DNA of 14,654 nucleotides from an uncultured Lachnospiraceae bacterium (GCA_910588755.1 CAJUQZ010000115.1:1-14654); one strand, 5' to 3'; positions 1 to 7,144 are shown, counted from the first letter of the stretch. A program made the numbers and translations. Notes: a model not told the origin generated them from the letters alone.

Positions 1-3
1 ATG

Positions 4-113
4 AATTATTGAAATGAAATGTGTGTACATGCAAAAAAGGTTGGTATGTTTGGAATGATTGCGTATTTAATTATCGAAATGGAATGTGTGTACATGCAGA
101 ACAGACTGGTATG
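4..113. repeat. Degenerate ~45-bp direct repeat, 65-bp period
   Basis: Positions 4-48 and 69-113 align without gaps and match at 39 of 45 positions. The shared core is GTGTGTACATGC, containing the palindrome TGTACA. A shorter TTGTACATG follows at about 121-129. The array lies directly upstream of the MATE gene and may continue to the left of the window. It could be a regulator binding array or a decayed tandem repeat; the sequence does not decide which. Confidence 0.6.
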
Positions 114-167
114 CAGGGGTTTGTACATGGGGCGTGGCCGGAGTGGTTTTGACGCAGGGAGGTTTAT

Positions 168-1535
168 ATGAAAACAGAAAGCCGTCAGATTTCCAACCAG
201 ATTACAGAGGGCGTGATCTGGAAACAGCTCTTATTTTTCTTTTTTCCGATCCTGTTCGGAACCTTTTTTCAACAGCTCTATAACACGACGGACGCGGTAA
301 TCGTAGGGAAGTTTGTCGGGAAGGAGGCGCTGGCGGCAGTGGGCGGGCCGGCGTCCACATTGATTAATTTGCTGATTGGCTTTTTCACAGGGCTTTCCTC
401 CGGCGCGACAGTGATCCTTGCCCAGTATTACGGCGCGAAGAAGCACGATGATGTGAGGCGGACAGTACATACGGCAGTTGCGCTCTCCATCGCGGGCGGC
501 GCTGTGATTATGGTGTTCGGAATACTGTTTTCGGGCGCGGCACTGCGGGTCATGAACACGCCGGACGAAATTCTTTCGCAGTCTGCCGTGTATATGCGGG
601 TGTATTTTCTCGGTGTGATTCCTTCCCTTATTTACAATATGGGCTCTGGCATTTTGAGGGCGGTGGGGGATTCCAGGCGGCCGCTGTATTTTCTGATATT
701 GTCCTGCTTGGTCAATATCGTGCTGGACATCTTTTTTGTCACAATCCTGAAAATGGGTGTGGTGGGCGTGGGCGTGGCAACTGCACTGTCACAGGTGGTC
801 AGTGCGCTGATGGTGCTCGTGACGTTGATGCGGACGGAGGATTCTTATAGGCTGCTGGTAAGGGAGGTCCGTTTTCACCCGGCGATCCTGCACAATATCA
901 TACGAATCGGTCTGCCGGCGGGAATCCAGTCTACCATGTATTCTGCGTCAAACCTGATCATACAGTCGAGCATCAATGCTTTTGGAACGGACACGATCGC
1001 CGCATGGACGGCCTATGGCAAGGTGGACGGACTGTTCTGGATGATCATGGGCGCTTACGGCGTGGCGATCACAACTTTTGCAGGGCAGAACTTTGGCGCG
1101 GGCAAGTATGACCGGATCAAAAAGAGTGTGCGGATCTGTCTGGGCATGGCAGCGTTTACCAGTATTTTGCTAAGTACGATTGTGCTTTCGGGAGGGCGTG
1201 TTTTCCTGCACCTGTTTACGGACGATCCAAATGTGATAGAGATTGGGCTTGGCATGATGCGCGTGATCTCGCCAAGTTACATCACCTATATCTGCATAGA
1301 AATCTTAGGCGGTACGACAAGAGGCTGCGGGGACGCGGTTCCGCCCATGCTGATGACCTGTTTCGGTATCTGTGTCCTGCGCGTGGTCTGGAATCTGGTG
1401 GTCGTGCCGATGCGCCCGGAGGTCTCCACGGTGGCGTTCAGCTATCCGCTGACATGGACGGTAACTTCGGTTTTGTTTATCGTCTATTACCTGCGCGGGA
1501 GCTGGCTCAGACGCTGCCGGGGGATTGCGCAGTAG
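168..1535 (+). CDS. MATE family multidrug/cation antiporter
   Basis: A 455-residue polytopic inner-membrane protein with about twelve hydrophobic segments and the two-fold repeat of the MATE (multi-antimicrobial extrusion) family, whose members export drugs or metabolites in exchange for Na+ or H+. The N-terminal signature YNTTDAVIVGKFVG lies at residues 38-51. The loop AQYYGAKKHDDVRR (85-98) has its counterpart GQNFGAGKYDRIKK at 306-319 in the second half, as expected for the internal duplication. Length is normal for the family. The ATG start follows AGGGAGG with 6 nt spacing. The gene stands alone on its strand, faces the lipoprotein gene at 1700, and has no regulator beside it. The substrate cannot be predicted from sequence. 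A 65-codon frame starting at 86 overlaps it and is not coding. Confidence 0.95.
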   Translation: MKTESRQISNQITEGVIWKQLLFFFFPILFGTFFQQLYNTTDAVIVGKFVGKEALAAVGGPASTLINLLIGFFTGLSSGATVILAQYYGAKKHDDVRRTVHTAVALSIAGGAVIMVFGILFSGAALRVMNTPDEILSQSAVYMRVYFLGVIPSLIYNMGSGILRAVGDSRRPLYFLILSCLVNIVLDIFFVTILKMGVVGVGVATALSQVVSALMVLVTLMRTEDSYRLLVREVRFHPAILHNIIRIGLPAGIQSTMYSASNLIIQSSINAFGTDTIAAWTAYGKVDGLFWMIMGAYGVAITTFAGQNFGAGKYDRIKKSVRICLGMAAFTSILLSTIVLSGGRVFLHLFTDDPNVIEIGLGMMRVISPSYITYICIEILGGTTRGCGDAVPPMLMTCFGICVLRVVWNLVVVPMRPEVSTVAFSYPLTWTVTSVLFIVYYLRGSWLRRCRGIAQ

Positions 1536-1684
1536 GACTTTTTTGCAGGTTCTTATCTGTGAATCGGAAATCCGGGCATGGAAGGAGTTGTAGGACAATA
1601 AGTGATGCAGACTGCACGGGTTATTTCTTTGCGGTTAAACTGCTAAAGCAATTGTCATATGACGCAGATGCAGTGTGTTGCGGC

Positions 1685-1720
1685 GAAGATATTCTTTTCT
1701 TATTCCGTAAAAATATCTTC
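1685..1720. repeat. Inverted repeat across the lipoprotein stop codon
   Basis: GAAGATATT (1685-1693) is perfectly complementary to AATATCTTC (1712-1720), with an 18-nt loop containing the stop codon of the - strand lipoprotein gene. The stem is AT-rich and no T-tract follows on either strand, so it is at best a weak terminator or an RNA-end structure. The rest of the 1536-1699 gap between the two convergent genes shows nothing else. Confidence 0.35.
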
Positions 1721-2515
1721 AATCCTGATACTCAAAAAGATTGCCTGGAGTGTGTCTTTGTAGTCGTTGTAAACATTTTCCGGCATAGAAAAGTGCACGC
1801 TGTACGAGTAGTCTGTGTCAAACACAATGTCGCCTTCCACATAAGGGAAACCATCCTCGCCAGAGTGCTTTCTCTGATAAAATTTTCCTTTCATGCCGCC
1901 AGATGTCTCAAAGCTGGCGGGCGCGTCTGTATAAAATGATTCGACATTGAGGGTTCCGTACTGGCCAAATATGCGGATGGAGGCATCTTCCCGGTTATCT
2001 ACCTGAATGAAAAATCCCCAGTCAAAAGTGTCCTCGTCAACGGTATAGCTCCAGCCTTCTGGCAGCTGGAAGAAAAAGTCCGAAGCCCAGCTGTCATTTG
2101 GATGAAATGTCTTTGTCACATTCACTGTGGCGGCTGGTGTGGTGTTATCTGCTTTTTGGGGTGCCTGTGAGGTGTTATCGGTTTTTGTAGCAGTCTGTGT
2201 AGCATTGTCAGTATTTGAAGTGGCGGGTGTTTCGTTATCGATTTTTGAAGCAGTCTGTGTTTCGTTATCGGTTTTCTGCGTCTCCTGGGATGCCGGGTTC
2301 GCTGCGGGTATTTGTCCCGGTACGGGTGCTGCCAGCTCCGTGGAGGGGCTGGCAACGGTTTCCGACAGGATATCCGCGCCAGCTGGCGATTCCGATGAAG
2401 CCGGCAGGTCTACTACTGCCGCGGGCGTGCTCCCTGTGTCCTGTTTTTCGCACCCTCCTGTGAGCAGGGCGCCTGTCAGGGCAAATAATAGTATTGATAC
2501 ATTCTTGGTTCTCAT
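1700..2515 (-). CDS. Putative lipoprotein with decapeptide-repeat linker
   Basis: A 271-residue predicted lipoprotein of unknown function, third gene of the BlaI/M56 operon. The start is the ATG at 2515, preceded by AAGGAG with about 7 nt spacing. A longer frame from 2599 would overlap the upstream gene and place the signal peptide internally. Residues 1-21 form a signal peptide ending in LLTGGC, with Cys22 as the likely lipidated residue. The box is slightly atypical because Thr occupies -3. Residues 23-80 are Pro/Ala/Ser-rich, and 81-130 are five decapeptide repeats. Residues 131-271 form a folded beta-rich domain with LPEGW near its start, somewhat like PsbP or stress-type lipoprotein domains, but no family is assigned. 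It sits 43 nt after the M56 gene. It may be an accessory or output protein of that sensor; this is inferred from the operon only. Confidence 0.85.
   Translation of the reverse strand: MRTKNVSILLFALTGALLTGGCEKQDTGSTPAAVVDLPASSESPAGADILSETVASPSTELAAPVPGQIPAANPASQETQKTDNETQTASKIDNETPATSNTDNATQTATKTDNTSQAPQKADNTTPAATVNVTKTFHPNDSWASDFFFQLPEGWSYTVDEDTFDWGFFIQVDNREDASIRIFGQYGTLNVESFYTDAPASFETSGGMKGKFYQRKHSGEDGFPYVEGDIVFDTDYSYSVHFSMPENVYNDYKDTLQAIFLSIRIEDIFTE
2126..2275 (-). repeat. Five 30-bp tandem repeats (decapeptide linker)
   Basis: Within the lipoprotein gene, residues 81-130 are five units: KTDNETQTAS, KIDNETPATS, NTDNATQTAT, KTDNTSQAPQ and KADNTTPAAT. Each is exactly 10 residues (30 bp), with DN invariant and Thr frequent. 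The units have diverged, so this is an old in-frame expansion that probably forms a flexible spacer holding the C-terminal domain away from the membrane. Confidence 0.85.
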
Positions 2516-2541
2516 TGTAAATCTCCTTTTCTTCTTGTAAT

Positions 2542-2570
2542 ATGGCCGATCAGAGGCTCTACCCGGCCAT
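2542..2570 (-). other. Intercistronic inverted repeat
   Basis: ATGGCCG (2542-2548) and CGGCCAT (2564-2570) form a 7-bp GC-rich stem that overlaps the stop codon of the M56 gene and precedes the lipoprotein start. No T-tract follows on the - strand, so it is not a standard terminator. It may tune mRNA stability or the expression ratio between the two genes. Confidence 0.35.
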
Positions 2571-4976
2571 GTATAACCCGTCAAATACGTCCATGACATT
2601 TTTCCTCAATTCCACAATCTCGAAATTCTCCAGGTGCACCCAACCCTGCTGTCCGTCAGCCGTTTCCACAAGAATCCAGTTCCAGTCCGCGGAGATCTGC
2701 AAAAACCGCACCATCTGCGGAGCCGCTGTAAATGTCTCACTGTTCCCGACAGCAGGATGAAGCGGGAGCTCGTCATACAGCTCTACCCAGTTTCTATTCA
2801 GGAAATCATATACGTCCTGCGGGATCGCTTCCAGCATTCCATCCTGCCCAATGCGCCAGCGCACAGTGATCCAGTCCGTCTGTACGATTTCCTTTCGGAT
2901 GCTGCCTGTGATAATGCCGTCGGTGCTGATCTTGCACAGACGGATATCGTCCTCGAAACCACCGATTTCATGAATCTGTCCATCTTGATATCGGTAGAAA
3001 TGAGTATACGGATCGGCGCTTGGGCCGTCTTCATAGAGCACCAGCAGGATTTCCCGGCCGTCAAGACTACAAGCCCAGAGAATGTTTGCCAGATTTTCGC
3101 CAAAGGCCTCTAGGTCAGCGTTGCCAATCCGCAGATGGTAATATGTCAGCGGGTCATTGAAGTATGGCGCATTGGCGGGGTCTTTGGAAGGCTCTAGCAC
3201 GATCTGTTCCGCAGTGTGGTTCCCGTCCATGTCCAGATAGGCAATATTCTGGTTTCTGGCTCTGTTTGAGACGTTGACCAGCATGCCCGGATTCTGCAAA
3301 ATCAATTGCGTCGTCTCAATGCCAAGCTGCTGTTTTTCAGCGTCATTTAGCTGTGTAATGCTCTTGTCATGAAAGGCACTGTCCTCATCGGCGTACAGCA
3401 TCTGCACATCAATGTTGTCCGTGTTGTAATAGATTGTAATGATTCCGTCGTAGATATCAAAACTTGAAATCACTGCATTTTTTCGCACCATTGGCAGGTC
3501 GCCGACAGCCCGTGTCTGCAGGTCGATAAAGCGGATGGTGTTATCAGCCCAATCCAGCGCACCATCTGTATAGTGCCGGTCAGTCAGGAAATATAACCGG
3601 TTCTCAAAGAGGGTTAACTGCGGATGGATTCCTGCGAAAATGTCATAAATCTGTTCTTCGCTGCCGTCTGCCCCGATGCGGTAAATTCCACCCCATCTCG
3701 CCTGAAAAGTGACACCATTGTCAGTTATTTCCGCATATACTTCTGCCAGGTCGGGTCCAGGGCCGTCGGCGGTTTCTGTGTCAGGGAACGCGCTGCCAAG
3801 TTCCGGATGATCTGATTCCGCAGGAAGTATTTCCGGTGCGTTCGTGTCTGTGTCCATTTGCAATCGGTTATCAGCGGTTGGACCGAATGTAAGTTCACTA
3901 TTCAAACTGTCGTCCTGCGAGGTATTATCCGGACTTTTGGCCGTAGTCAGAAAAATGCTGCACCCCATGACAGACAAAACAATCACGACAGCAGACGCAG
4001 CCGCCATTGGCTTTTTGTATGCCAGAATGCGCCTGATTCTTCCTTTGATGTTATCCTCGCCAAAAGCGATAGGCGTTGGCAGCTTCCGTCTATGGTTTGC
4101 TGCGAGCGCCAGCAGGGATTCGCTGTAATCCTCCTTTTTATCCGCGCCAAGCCGTGCGAGCACCCGCTCATCACAGGCCTTTTCCAGTTCTCCCTGAAAC
4201 ATGTGGTACATAAACCACAAAAAAGGATTGAACCAGTGCACGCTGATGACCAGAAAGGACACTGCTTTCCAGATCGGGTCGAGATAGCGTATATGCATCT
4301 GTTCATGCAGCAAAATGTGTGTTTTTTGCTGCTGGGTCAGACCGGGAATCAGGTAAATTCGCGGCCGGACCATACCTACCACACAGGGCGAGAAGACAGC
4401 GTCTGTCTCATACACGTTCTGGTACAGCCGTATGGAAAAACGCAGTCTGCGCCTGAGGCGGATATAGGAGACGGCGGCCCAGCCCCACAGCAGAGCCATA
4501 CCGGCAAACCATACGGGCGCGCCGATTGCCAGAAAGGTGTCATACGATGTTTTTGCCGGCTCGATGGTTCCGTTTTTACGCTCGTAATAATAGGTCATTC
4601 TGTCGCCGGAGGCATTGGCAGCTACTGGGCTTCCGGCCGCAACAGCCTGTTCAAATTCCAGGCTTCCCTCCAGGGCGGTCTGATAGTCGCCACGCACAAT
4701 TTCCCCGGAATCAAGTGTGCGGTCAATCCGGGCTGGCAGGTTTGCGATCCTGCACAACTCAAACAGGCTTACCGCGGAGGAAAACTGAAACGGAACAACC
4801 AGCCGCAGCGCCACCAGCCCCCAGAGTGTCATGGAAATCCACCGGGGCGCCCGCGCGAAGCTGGCAAGCGCGCAGACCAGGATCACGCCGCAGCCGACGG
4901 TTCCGTAAAAGCTTAACCGCAGCACCGTCACAAATAAAGGCTCCAGAAATGATTTCAATAAAAAGTCCGGTGTCAT
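2559..4976 (-). CDS. M56 family (BlaR1-like) membrane metallopeptidase with non-penicillin sensor region
   Basis: An 805-residue membrane protein. The N-terminal 345 residues carry the M56 (BlaR1/MecR1) module: several membrane segments, the zinc site HEQMH at 224-228, a downstream GELEKACDE (262-270) likely giving the third ligand (E265), and a last membrane segment at about 322-345. In this family, ligand binding outside activates the cytoplasmic protease, which removes the partner repressor. The outer part (346-805) has no SxxK penicillin-binding domain. It contains a linker, a propeller-like stretch (about 410-540, with repeated LYFLTD-like strands), a calcium-loop-like LDMDGNHTAEQIVL (581-594), and a C-terminal SH3-like segment (about 747-790, with GWVHLENFEIV). 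Its ATG overlaps the end of the repressor gene (4973-4976), so translation is probably coupled. The M56 call is firm; the ligand is unknown. Confidence 0.9.
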   Translation of the reverse strand: MTPDFLLKSFLEPLFVTVLRLSFYGTVGCGVILVCALASFARAPRWISMTLWGLVALRLVVPFQFSSAVSLFELCRIANLPARIDRTLDSGEIVRGDYQTALEGSLEFEQAVAAGSPVAANASGDRMTYYYERKNGTIEPAKTSYDTFLAIGAPVWFAGMALLWGWAAVSYIRLRRRLRFSIRLYQNVYETDAVFSPCVVGMVRPRIYLIPGLTQQQKTHILLHEQMHIRYLDPIWKAVSFLVISVHWFNPFLWFMYHMFQGELEKACDERVLARLGADKKEDYSESLLALAANHRRKLPTPIAFGEDNIKGRIRRILAYKKPMAAASAVVIVLSVMGCSIFLTTAKSPDNTSQDDSLNSELTFGPTADNRLQMDTDTNAPEILPAESDHPELGSAFPDTETADGPGPDLAEVYAEITDNGVTFQARWGGIYRIGADGSEEQIYDIFAGIHPQLTLFENRLYFLTDRHYTDGALDWADNTIRFIDLQTRAVGDLPMVRKNAVISSFDIYDGIITIYYNTDNIDVQMLYADEDSAFHDKSITQLNDAEKQQLGIETTQLILQNPGMLVNVSNRARNQNIAYLDMDGNHTAEQIVLEPSKDPANAPYFNDPLTYYHLRIGNADLEAFGENLANILWACSLDGREILLVLYEDGPSADPYTHFYRYQDGQIHEIGGFEDDIRLCKISTDGIITGSIRKEIVQTDWITVRWRIGQDGMLEAIPQDVYDFLNRNWVELYDELPLHPAVGNSETFTAAPQMVRFLQISADWNWILVETADGQQGWVHLENFEIVELRKNVMDVFDGLYMAG

Positions 4977-5365
4977 TTGGTATCCTCCTCGTTTTTATGC
5001 CCATTTTTGCGCCGGCTCCTGTCAATCAGCCGCTGGATTTCGTCCGCCTCCTCGTCGCTTAAGGTTTTTCCTTTTGTGAATGTGGCGATAAAGGCTGGCA
5101 GGGAGCCGCCGAACGTGTCCGAGACAAACTGTTCACTCTGCCTTTGGTGGAATTTTTCCCGTGGCATCAGAACCACCACTGTGCCGTTGTCGTTTCGGAA
5201 AAGTCCGCGCTGGCAGAGCCGCTTGAGCATTGTATAAGTCGTCGTGCGCTTCCAGCCAAACTGTGTTTCGCAGACCTTGATCAGGTCGCCTGTGCTGATG
5301 GGGGCGGACTGCCATAGGATGTCCGCAAAGCGTCCCTCCATCATGCCTAATCTGTTTTCGTCCAT
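4973..5365 (-). CDS. BlaI/MecI/CopY family transcriptional repressor
   Basis: A 130-residue winged-helix repressor, the usual size for the family. Residues 1-75 form the DNA-binding domain, with recognition helix around GWKRTTTYTMLKRLCQRGLF (37-56). Residues 80-118 (GSLPAFIATF, then LSDEEADEIQRLID) form the dimerisation part, in which such repressors are cut when the partner protease is triggered. The tail is rich in charged residues. The start codon follows AGGAGG at 8 nt. It is the first gene of the operon with the M56 protease (4-nt overlap) and the lipoprotein. Two dyads over the promoter upstream are the obvious binding sites, implying autorepression. The symbol blaI is not used because no beta-lactamase is present and the inducer is unknown. 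Confidence 0.93.
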   Translation of the reverse strand: MDENRLGMMEGRFADILWQSAPISTGDLIKVCETQFGWKRTTTYTMLKRLCQRGLFRNDNGTVVVLMPREKFHQRQSEQFVSDTFGGSLPAFIATFTKGKTLSDEEADEIQRLIDRSRRKNGHKNEEDTK

Positions 5366-5580
5366 TGTAAAACCTCCTACTTTTTATGTGTGGCCCAATG
5401 CAGGGGAAAGATGCCGCTAAGGTGATGCGCGCAGCGAGCAGGGAAAGTATTCCCTTGCTGATTGTGCAGATCTGTTCGGACTCGTGCAGAGAAAAATGGA
5501 AAAAACGCCGCAAGGACCGCTCAATAAGCGTGTACATTTCTACTCGGTTGTATGCATTGAGAGTGTCTAATGCTATTAGA
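5366..5580 (-). other. Long 5' leader of the repressor operon
   Basis: The predicted transcription start near 5581 leaves about 215 nt of untranslated leader before the repressor ATG, unusually long for a BlaI-type operon. On the + strand reading, AGCAGGGAA and TTCCCTTGCT (around 5437-5460) form a 9-bp hairpin with a 4-nt loop and one bulged T. No T-tract follows and no known riboswitch was recognised. Open frames crossing it have no convincing ribosome binding site. Confidence 0.4.
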
Positions 5581-5582
5581 CA
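5564..5582. promoter_or_regulatory. Operator dyad 1 (perfect palindrome)
   Basis: TGTCTAAT-GCT-ATTAGACA is an 8-bp perfect dyad with a 3-bp centre. It lies over the predicted transcription start of the repressor operon. Its half-site is the same as in dyad 2, which supports one dimeric repressor, most likely the BlaI-type protein encoded next to it. Confidence 0.8.
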
Positions 5583-5587
5583 AGCAT

Positions 5588-5616
5588 AGTCTAATACAAT
5601 TAGACACATAAGTCAA
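5588..5616 (-). promoter_or_regulatory. Sigma-A type promoter of the repressor/M56/lipoprotein operon
   Basis: On the - strand, TTGACT (5616-5611) and TAGACT (5593-5588) are separated by exactly 17 nt. The -35 matches consensus at 5 of 6 positions and the -10 at 4 of 6. The two dyads overlap the spacer, the -10 and the start point, the arrangement expected for direct repression. Confidence 0.75.
5589..5605. promoter_or_regulatory. Operator dyad 2 (perfect palindrome)
   Basis: GTCTAAT-ACA-ATTAGAC is a 7-bp perfect dyad with a 3-bp centre. Its centre is 24 bp from that of dyad 1. It covers the -10 element and much of the spacer of the repressor-operon promoter. The shared half-site GTCTAAT differs from the TACA/TGTA core known for staphylococcal BlaI/MecI operators. 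Confidence 0.8.
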
Positions 5617-5658
5617 GACAAAAATCACCGCACTTACGCCAGAATCGCTGGTGTTAAG

Positions 5659-5757
5659 ATGAAACTTCCATGTCCGTGCTGCTGGTATTTTGGATTAGCG
5701 TCATGATATTGTCCTGTTTTTTGGCATGCTATGGCCTTGTTTGTGGCCTATTTATAA
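5659..5757 (+). pseudogene. Possible remnant of a CPCC-type cysteine-rich small protein
   Basis: From the ATG at 5659 the frame reads MKLPCPCCWYFGLAS and stops at 5704-5706. The same frame then continues YCPVFWHAMALF to a TAA at 5755. Small CPCC cysteine-rich proteins begin with a PCPCCG-type motif followed about 15-20 residues later by a YxICPVCxWED-type motif. PCPCC and a degenerate YCPVFW occur here in the right order and spacing, with an internal stop and missing cysteine. The match is short and could be chance; no ribosome binding site is obvious. Confidence 0.3.
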
Positions 5758-5833
5758 CGTATTGCAGTTCATGCCACCCGTTAATTTTGTTGCGGTACTG
5801 ATCACACGATGTCTCCATACGGGAAAAATTTAT

Positions 5834-5861
5834 GAACAACATTGCAGTCGTTGTTCTTTTT
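5834..5861 (+). terminator. Terminator-like hairpin with T-tract
   Basis: GAACAAC (5834-5840) pairs with GTTGTTC (5850-5856) around a 9-nt loop and is followed by five T residues (5857-5861). The stem is short and only 3/7 GC, so it would be a weak rho-independent terminator. It would end transcription from the possible CPCC remnant, or protect the transglutaminase promoter from read-through. Confidence 0.35.
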
Positions 5862-6048
5862 GGCAGGGCCTTGTTAGAAGAGCACAGAAAAATGCATTTT
5901 TGGTTATTATTTATCATAAAATGAAAAAATAGTTACTGCGCACACAGGACTTAATATTTGCAGCGAATTATGGCTTTGCAAGCCACATACAAAACGTAAA
6001 GATGGCAGGTAAAAATCTATTTCGAAGCAAGTTTTACATGGATTTTAC

Positions 6049-6078
6049 TTGTTGCTGAAATGCGATGAACAGCAACAA
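6049..6078. repeat. 9-bp inverted repeat upstream of the transglutaminase promoter
   Basis: TTGTTGCTG (6049-6057) is perfectly complementary to CAGCAACAA (6070-6078) across 12 nt. No T-tract follows on either strand. It lies about 40 bp upstream of the -35 element, so it may be a regulator site rather than a terminator. Confidence 0.4.
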
Positions 6079-6115
6079 AAAATATACAGAGTAACCAATC
6101 CAAGGTTGAATATCA

Positions 6116-6144
6116 TTGTCTTTTACCTGAAAAGGCGCTATACT
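6116..6144 (+). promoter_or_regulatory. Sigma-A type promoter for the transglutaminase gene
   Basis: TTGTCT (6116-6121) and TATACT (6139-6144) are 17 nt apart, matching consensus at 4 of 6 and 5 of 6 positions. The start point would lie near 6151, giving a leader of about 37 nt with GGAGGGG just before the gene. Confidence 0.65.
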
Positions 6145-6187
6145 GTTTATGTAAAAGACGAAAAAACGAAAATTGGAGGGGATGTTT

Positions 6188-7048
6188 ATGAAACATATCT
6201 TAAATGCGCTTTTGTTTGCTTTTCTTTTTACCCTAGCGCCTGGATTGGCCGTTTTTGCCAAGGAGCAGCTAGAGCCGGAGAATTTTGATTATGAATGGTA
6301 TCTGGAGCAGCACCCTGATGTTGCGGCAGTATTGGGAGACAACAGGGATGCCATCTGGTCATTTTACGTGACTATTGGGGAGCCGGCGGGATGGTATGGC
6401 AGGGTATCAGAAGACTGGCTGGTCTCAAAGAACTTTGACGCGCGGATGTATGCGAGCGAAAATCCTGATGTTGCGCAGGCTTATGGAAGTACAAATTATT
6501 CTGCATTATTGGAACACTACCTGACGCAGGGTAAGGTTGAAGGCAGGCATGCTCCGACTTCGTTTCCTGTCACGCAGATCTATGAAGCGGTGGATGGAAT
6601 TGTCCATGCCGGGATGAGCGATCGGGAGAAAGTTTACGCGATCCATGACTGGGTATGCAATCATACGACTTATGATTACGCAGGGTATTATGCAGGCAGT
6701 ATTCCAGGAACTTCCTATAGTGTCAGTGGCTTCTTCGAAACTGGAAGGTCCGTTTGCGATGGGTACACAAAGACGATGCAGGCACTGCTTGACGCTGCGG
6801 GGATTCAGAATGAATATGTCAGCGGGTATGTAAAGAACGGGGCTTCCGGAGGAGCAGCCGGACACGCGTGGAATAAGGTCTATGTTGATGGTAGCTGGCT
6901 GTATGTGGATGCGACATGGGACGACTGGGATAAGTACAACTATGTCGGTCATGACTGCTGTCTGGTCAGTGAGGAGAGAATGAATGAAATCCATAATGGA
7001 AATGTAAGGGCATGGGTGCAGCAGGATGGTACGATCAGGTATTATTGA
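6188..7048 (+). CDS. Secreted transglutaminase-like protein with NPDVA repeats
   Basis: A 286-residue exported protein. The start is the ATG at 6188, placed 8 nt after GGAGG; upstream TTG and ATG codons lie in or against the ribosome binding site. Residues 1-24 are a signal peptide with a likely cut after AVFA. Two repeats follow: FDYEWYLEQHPDVAAV (33-48) and FDARMYASENPDVAQA (83-98), the second ending HYLTQGKVEGR, a module common in surface proteins. Residues 125-260 form a transglutaminase/protease-like domain with a complete triad: Cys190 in GRSVCDGYTKTM, His226 in AGHAWNKVYV and Asp241 in YVDATWDD. Such proteins act outside the cell as cysteine peptidases or crosslinkers; the substrate here is unknown. 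It has its own promoter and probably forms a single-gene unit. Confidence 0.9.
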   Translation: MKHILNALLFAFLFTLAPGLAVFAKEQLEPENFDYEWYLEQHPDVAAVLGDNRDAIWSFYVTIGEPAGWYGRVSEDWLVSKNFDARMYASENPDVAQAYGSTNYSALLEHYLTQGKVEGRHAPTSFPVTQIYEAVDGIVHAGMSDREKVYAIHDWVCNHTTYDYAGYYAGSIPGTSYSVSGFFETGRSVCDGYTKTMQALLDAAGIQNEYVSGYVKNGASGGAAGHAWNKVYVDGSWLYVDATWDDWDKYNYVGHDCCLVSEERMNEIHNGNVRAWVQQDGTIRYY

Positions 7049-7144
7049 CAGTCATAGAATGTGACAAAGACAGTGCAATAATGATTTGTGGAATGGTTAG
7101 ATATGAACAGCTTCCGGGTATGGTGAAAATGGAGGAAGAAAGAG

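Larger units (their letters stand above)
5607..6187. other. Gene-poor intergenic stretch (~580 bp)
   Basis: Between the divergent repressor and transglutaminase promoters no convincing intact gene is present. The stretch holds a possible CPCC-type remnant (5659-5757), a terminator-like hairpin (5834-5861), a 9-bp inverted repeat (6049-6078) and the transglutaminase promoter (6116-6144). The 5726-5932 frame of 68 codons has no ribosome binding site and no recognisable composition. The rest is AT-rich, consistent with decayed sequence. Confidence 0.6.

Noticed and set aside
2126..2275. Thirty-bp repeats as a CRISPR-like array
   Set aside because: The units are contiguous, in frame and divergent, with no spacers; they encode a protein linker.
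2516..2599. Upstream extension of the lipoprotein gene starting at 2599
   Set aside because: It would overlap the end of the M56 gene, bury the signal peptide and ignore the AAGGAG before the ATG at 2515.
3858..4916. 352-codon + strand frame opposite the M56 gene
   Set aside because: It is antisense to a well-supported gene and its translation is low in recognisable structure, as expected for a shadow frame.
5133..5609. 158-codon - strand frame over the operator and repressor gene
   Set aside because: It runs out of frame through the repressor gene and its start lies within the promoter; no domain is recognisable.
7045..7082. TTGACA after the transglutaminase gene as a promoter for the coiled-coil gene
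   Set aside because: The -35 is perfect, but nothing resembling a -10 lies 16-18 nt downstream.
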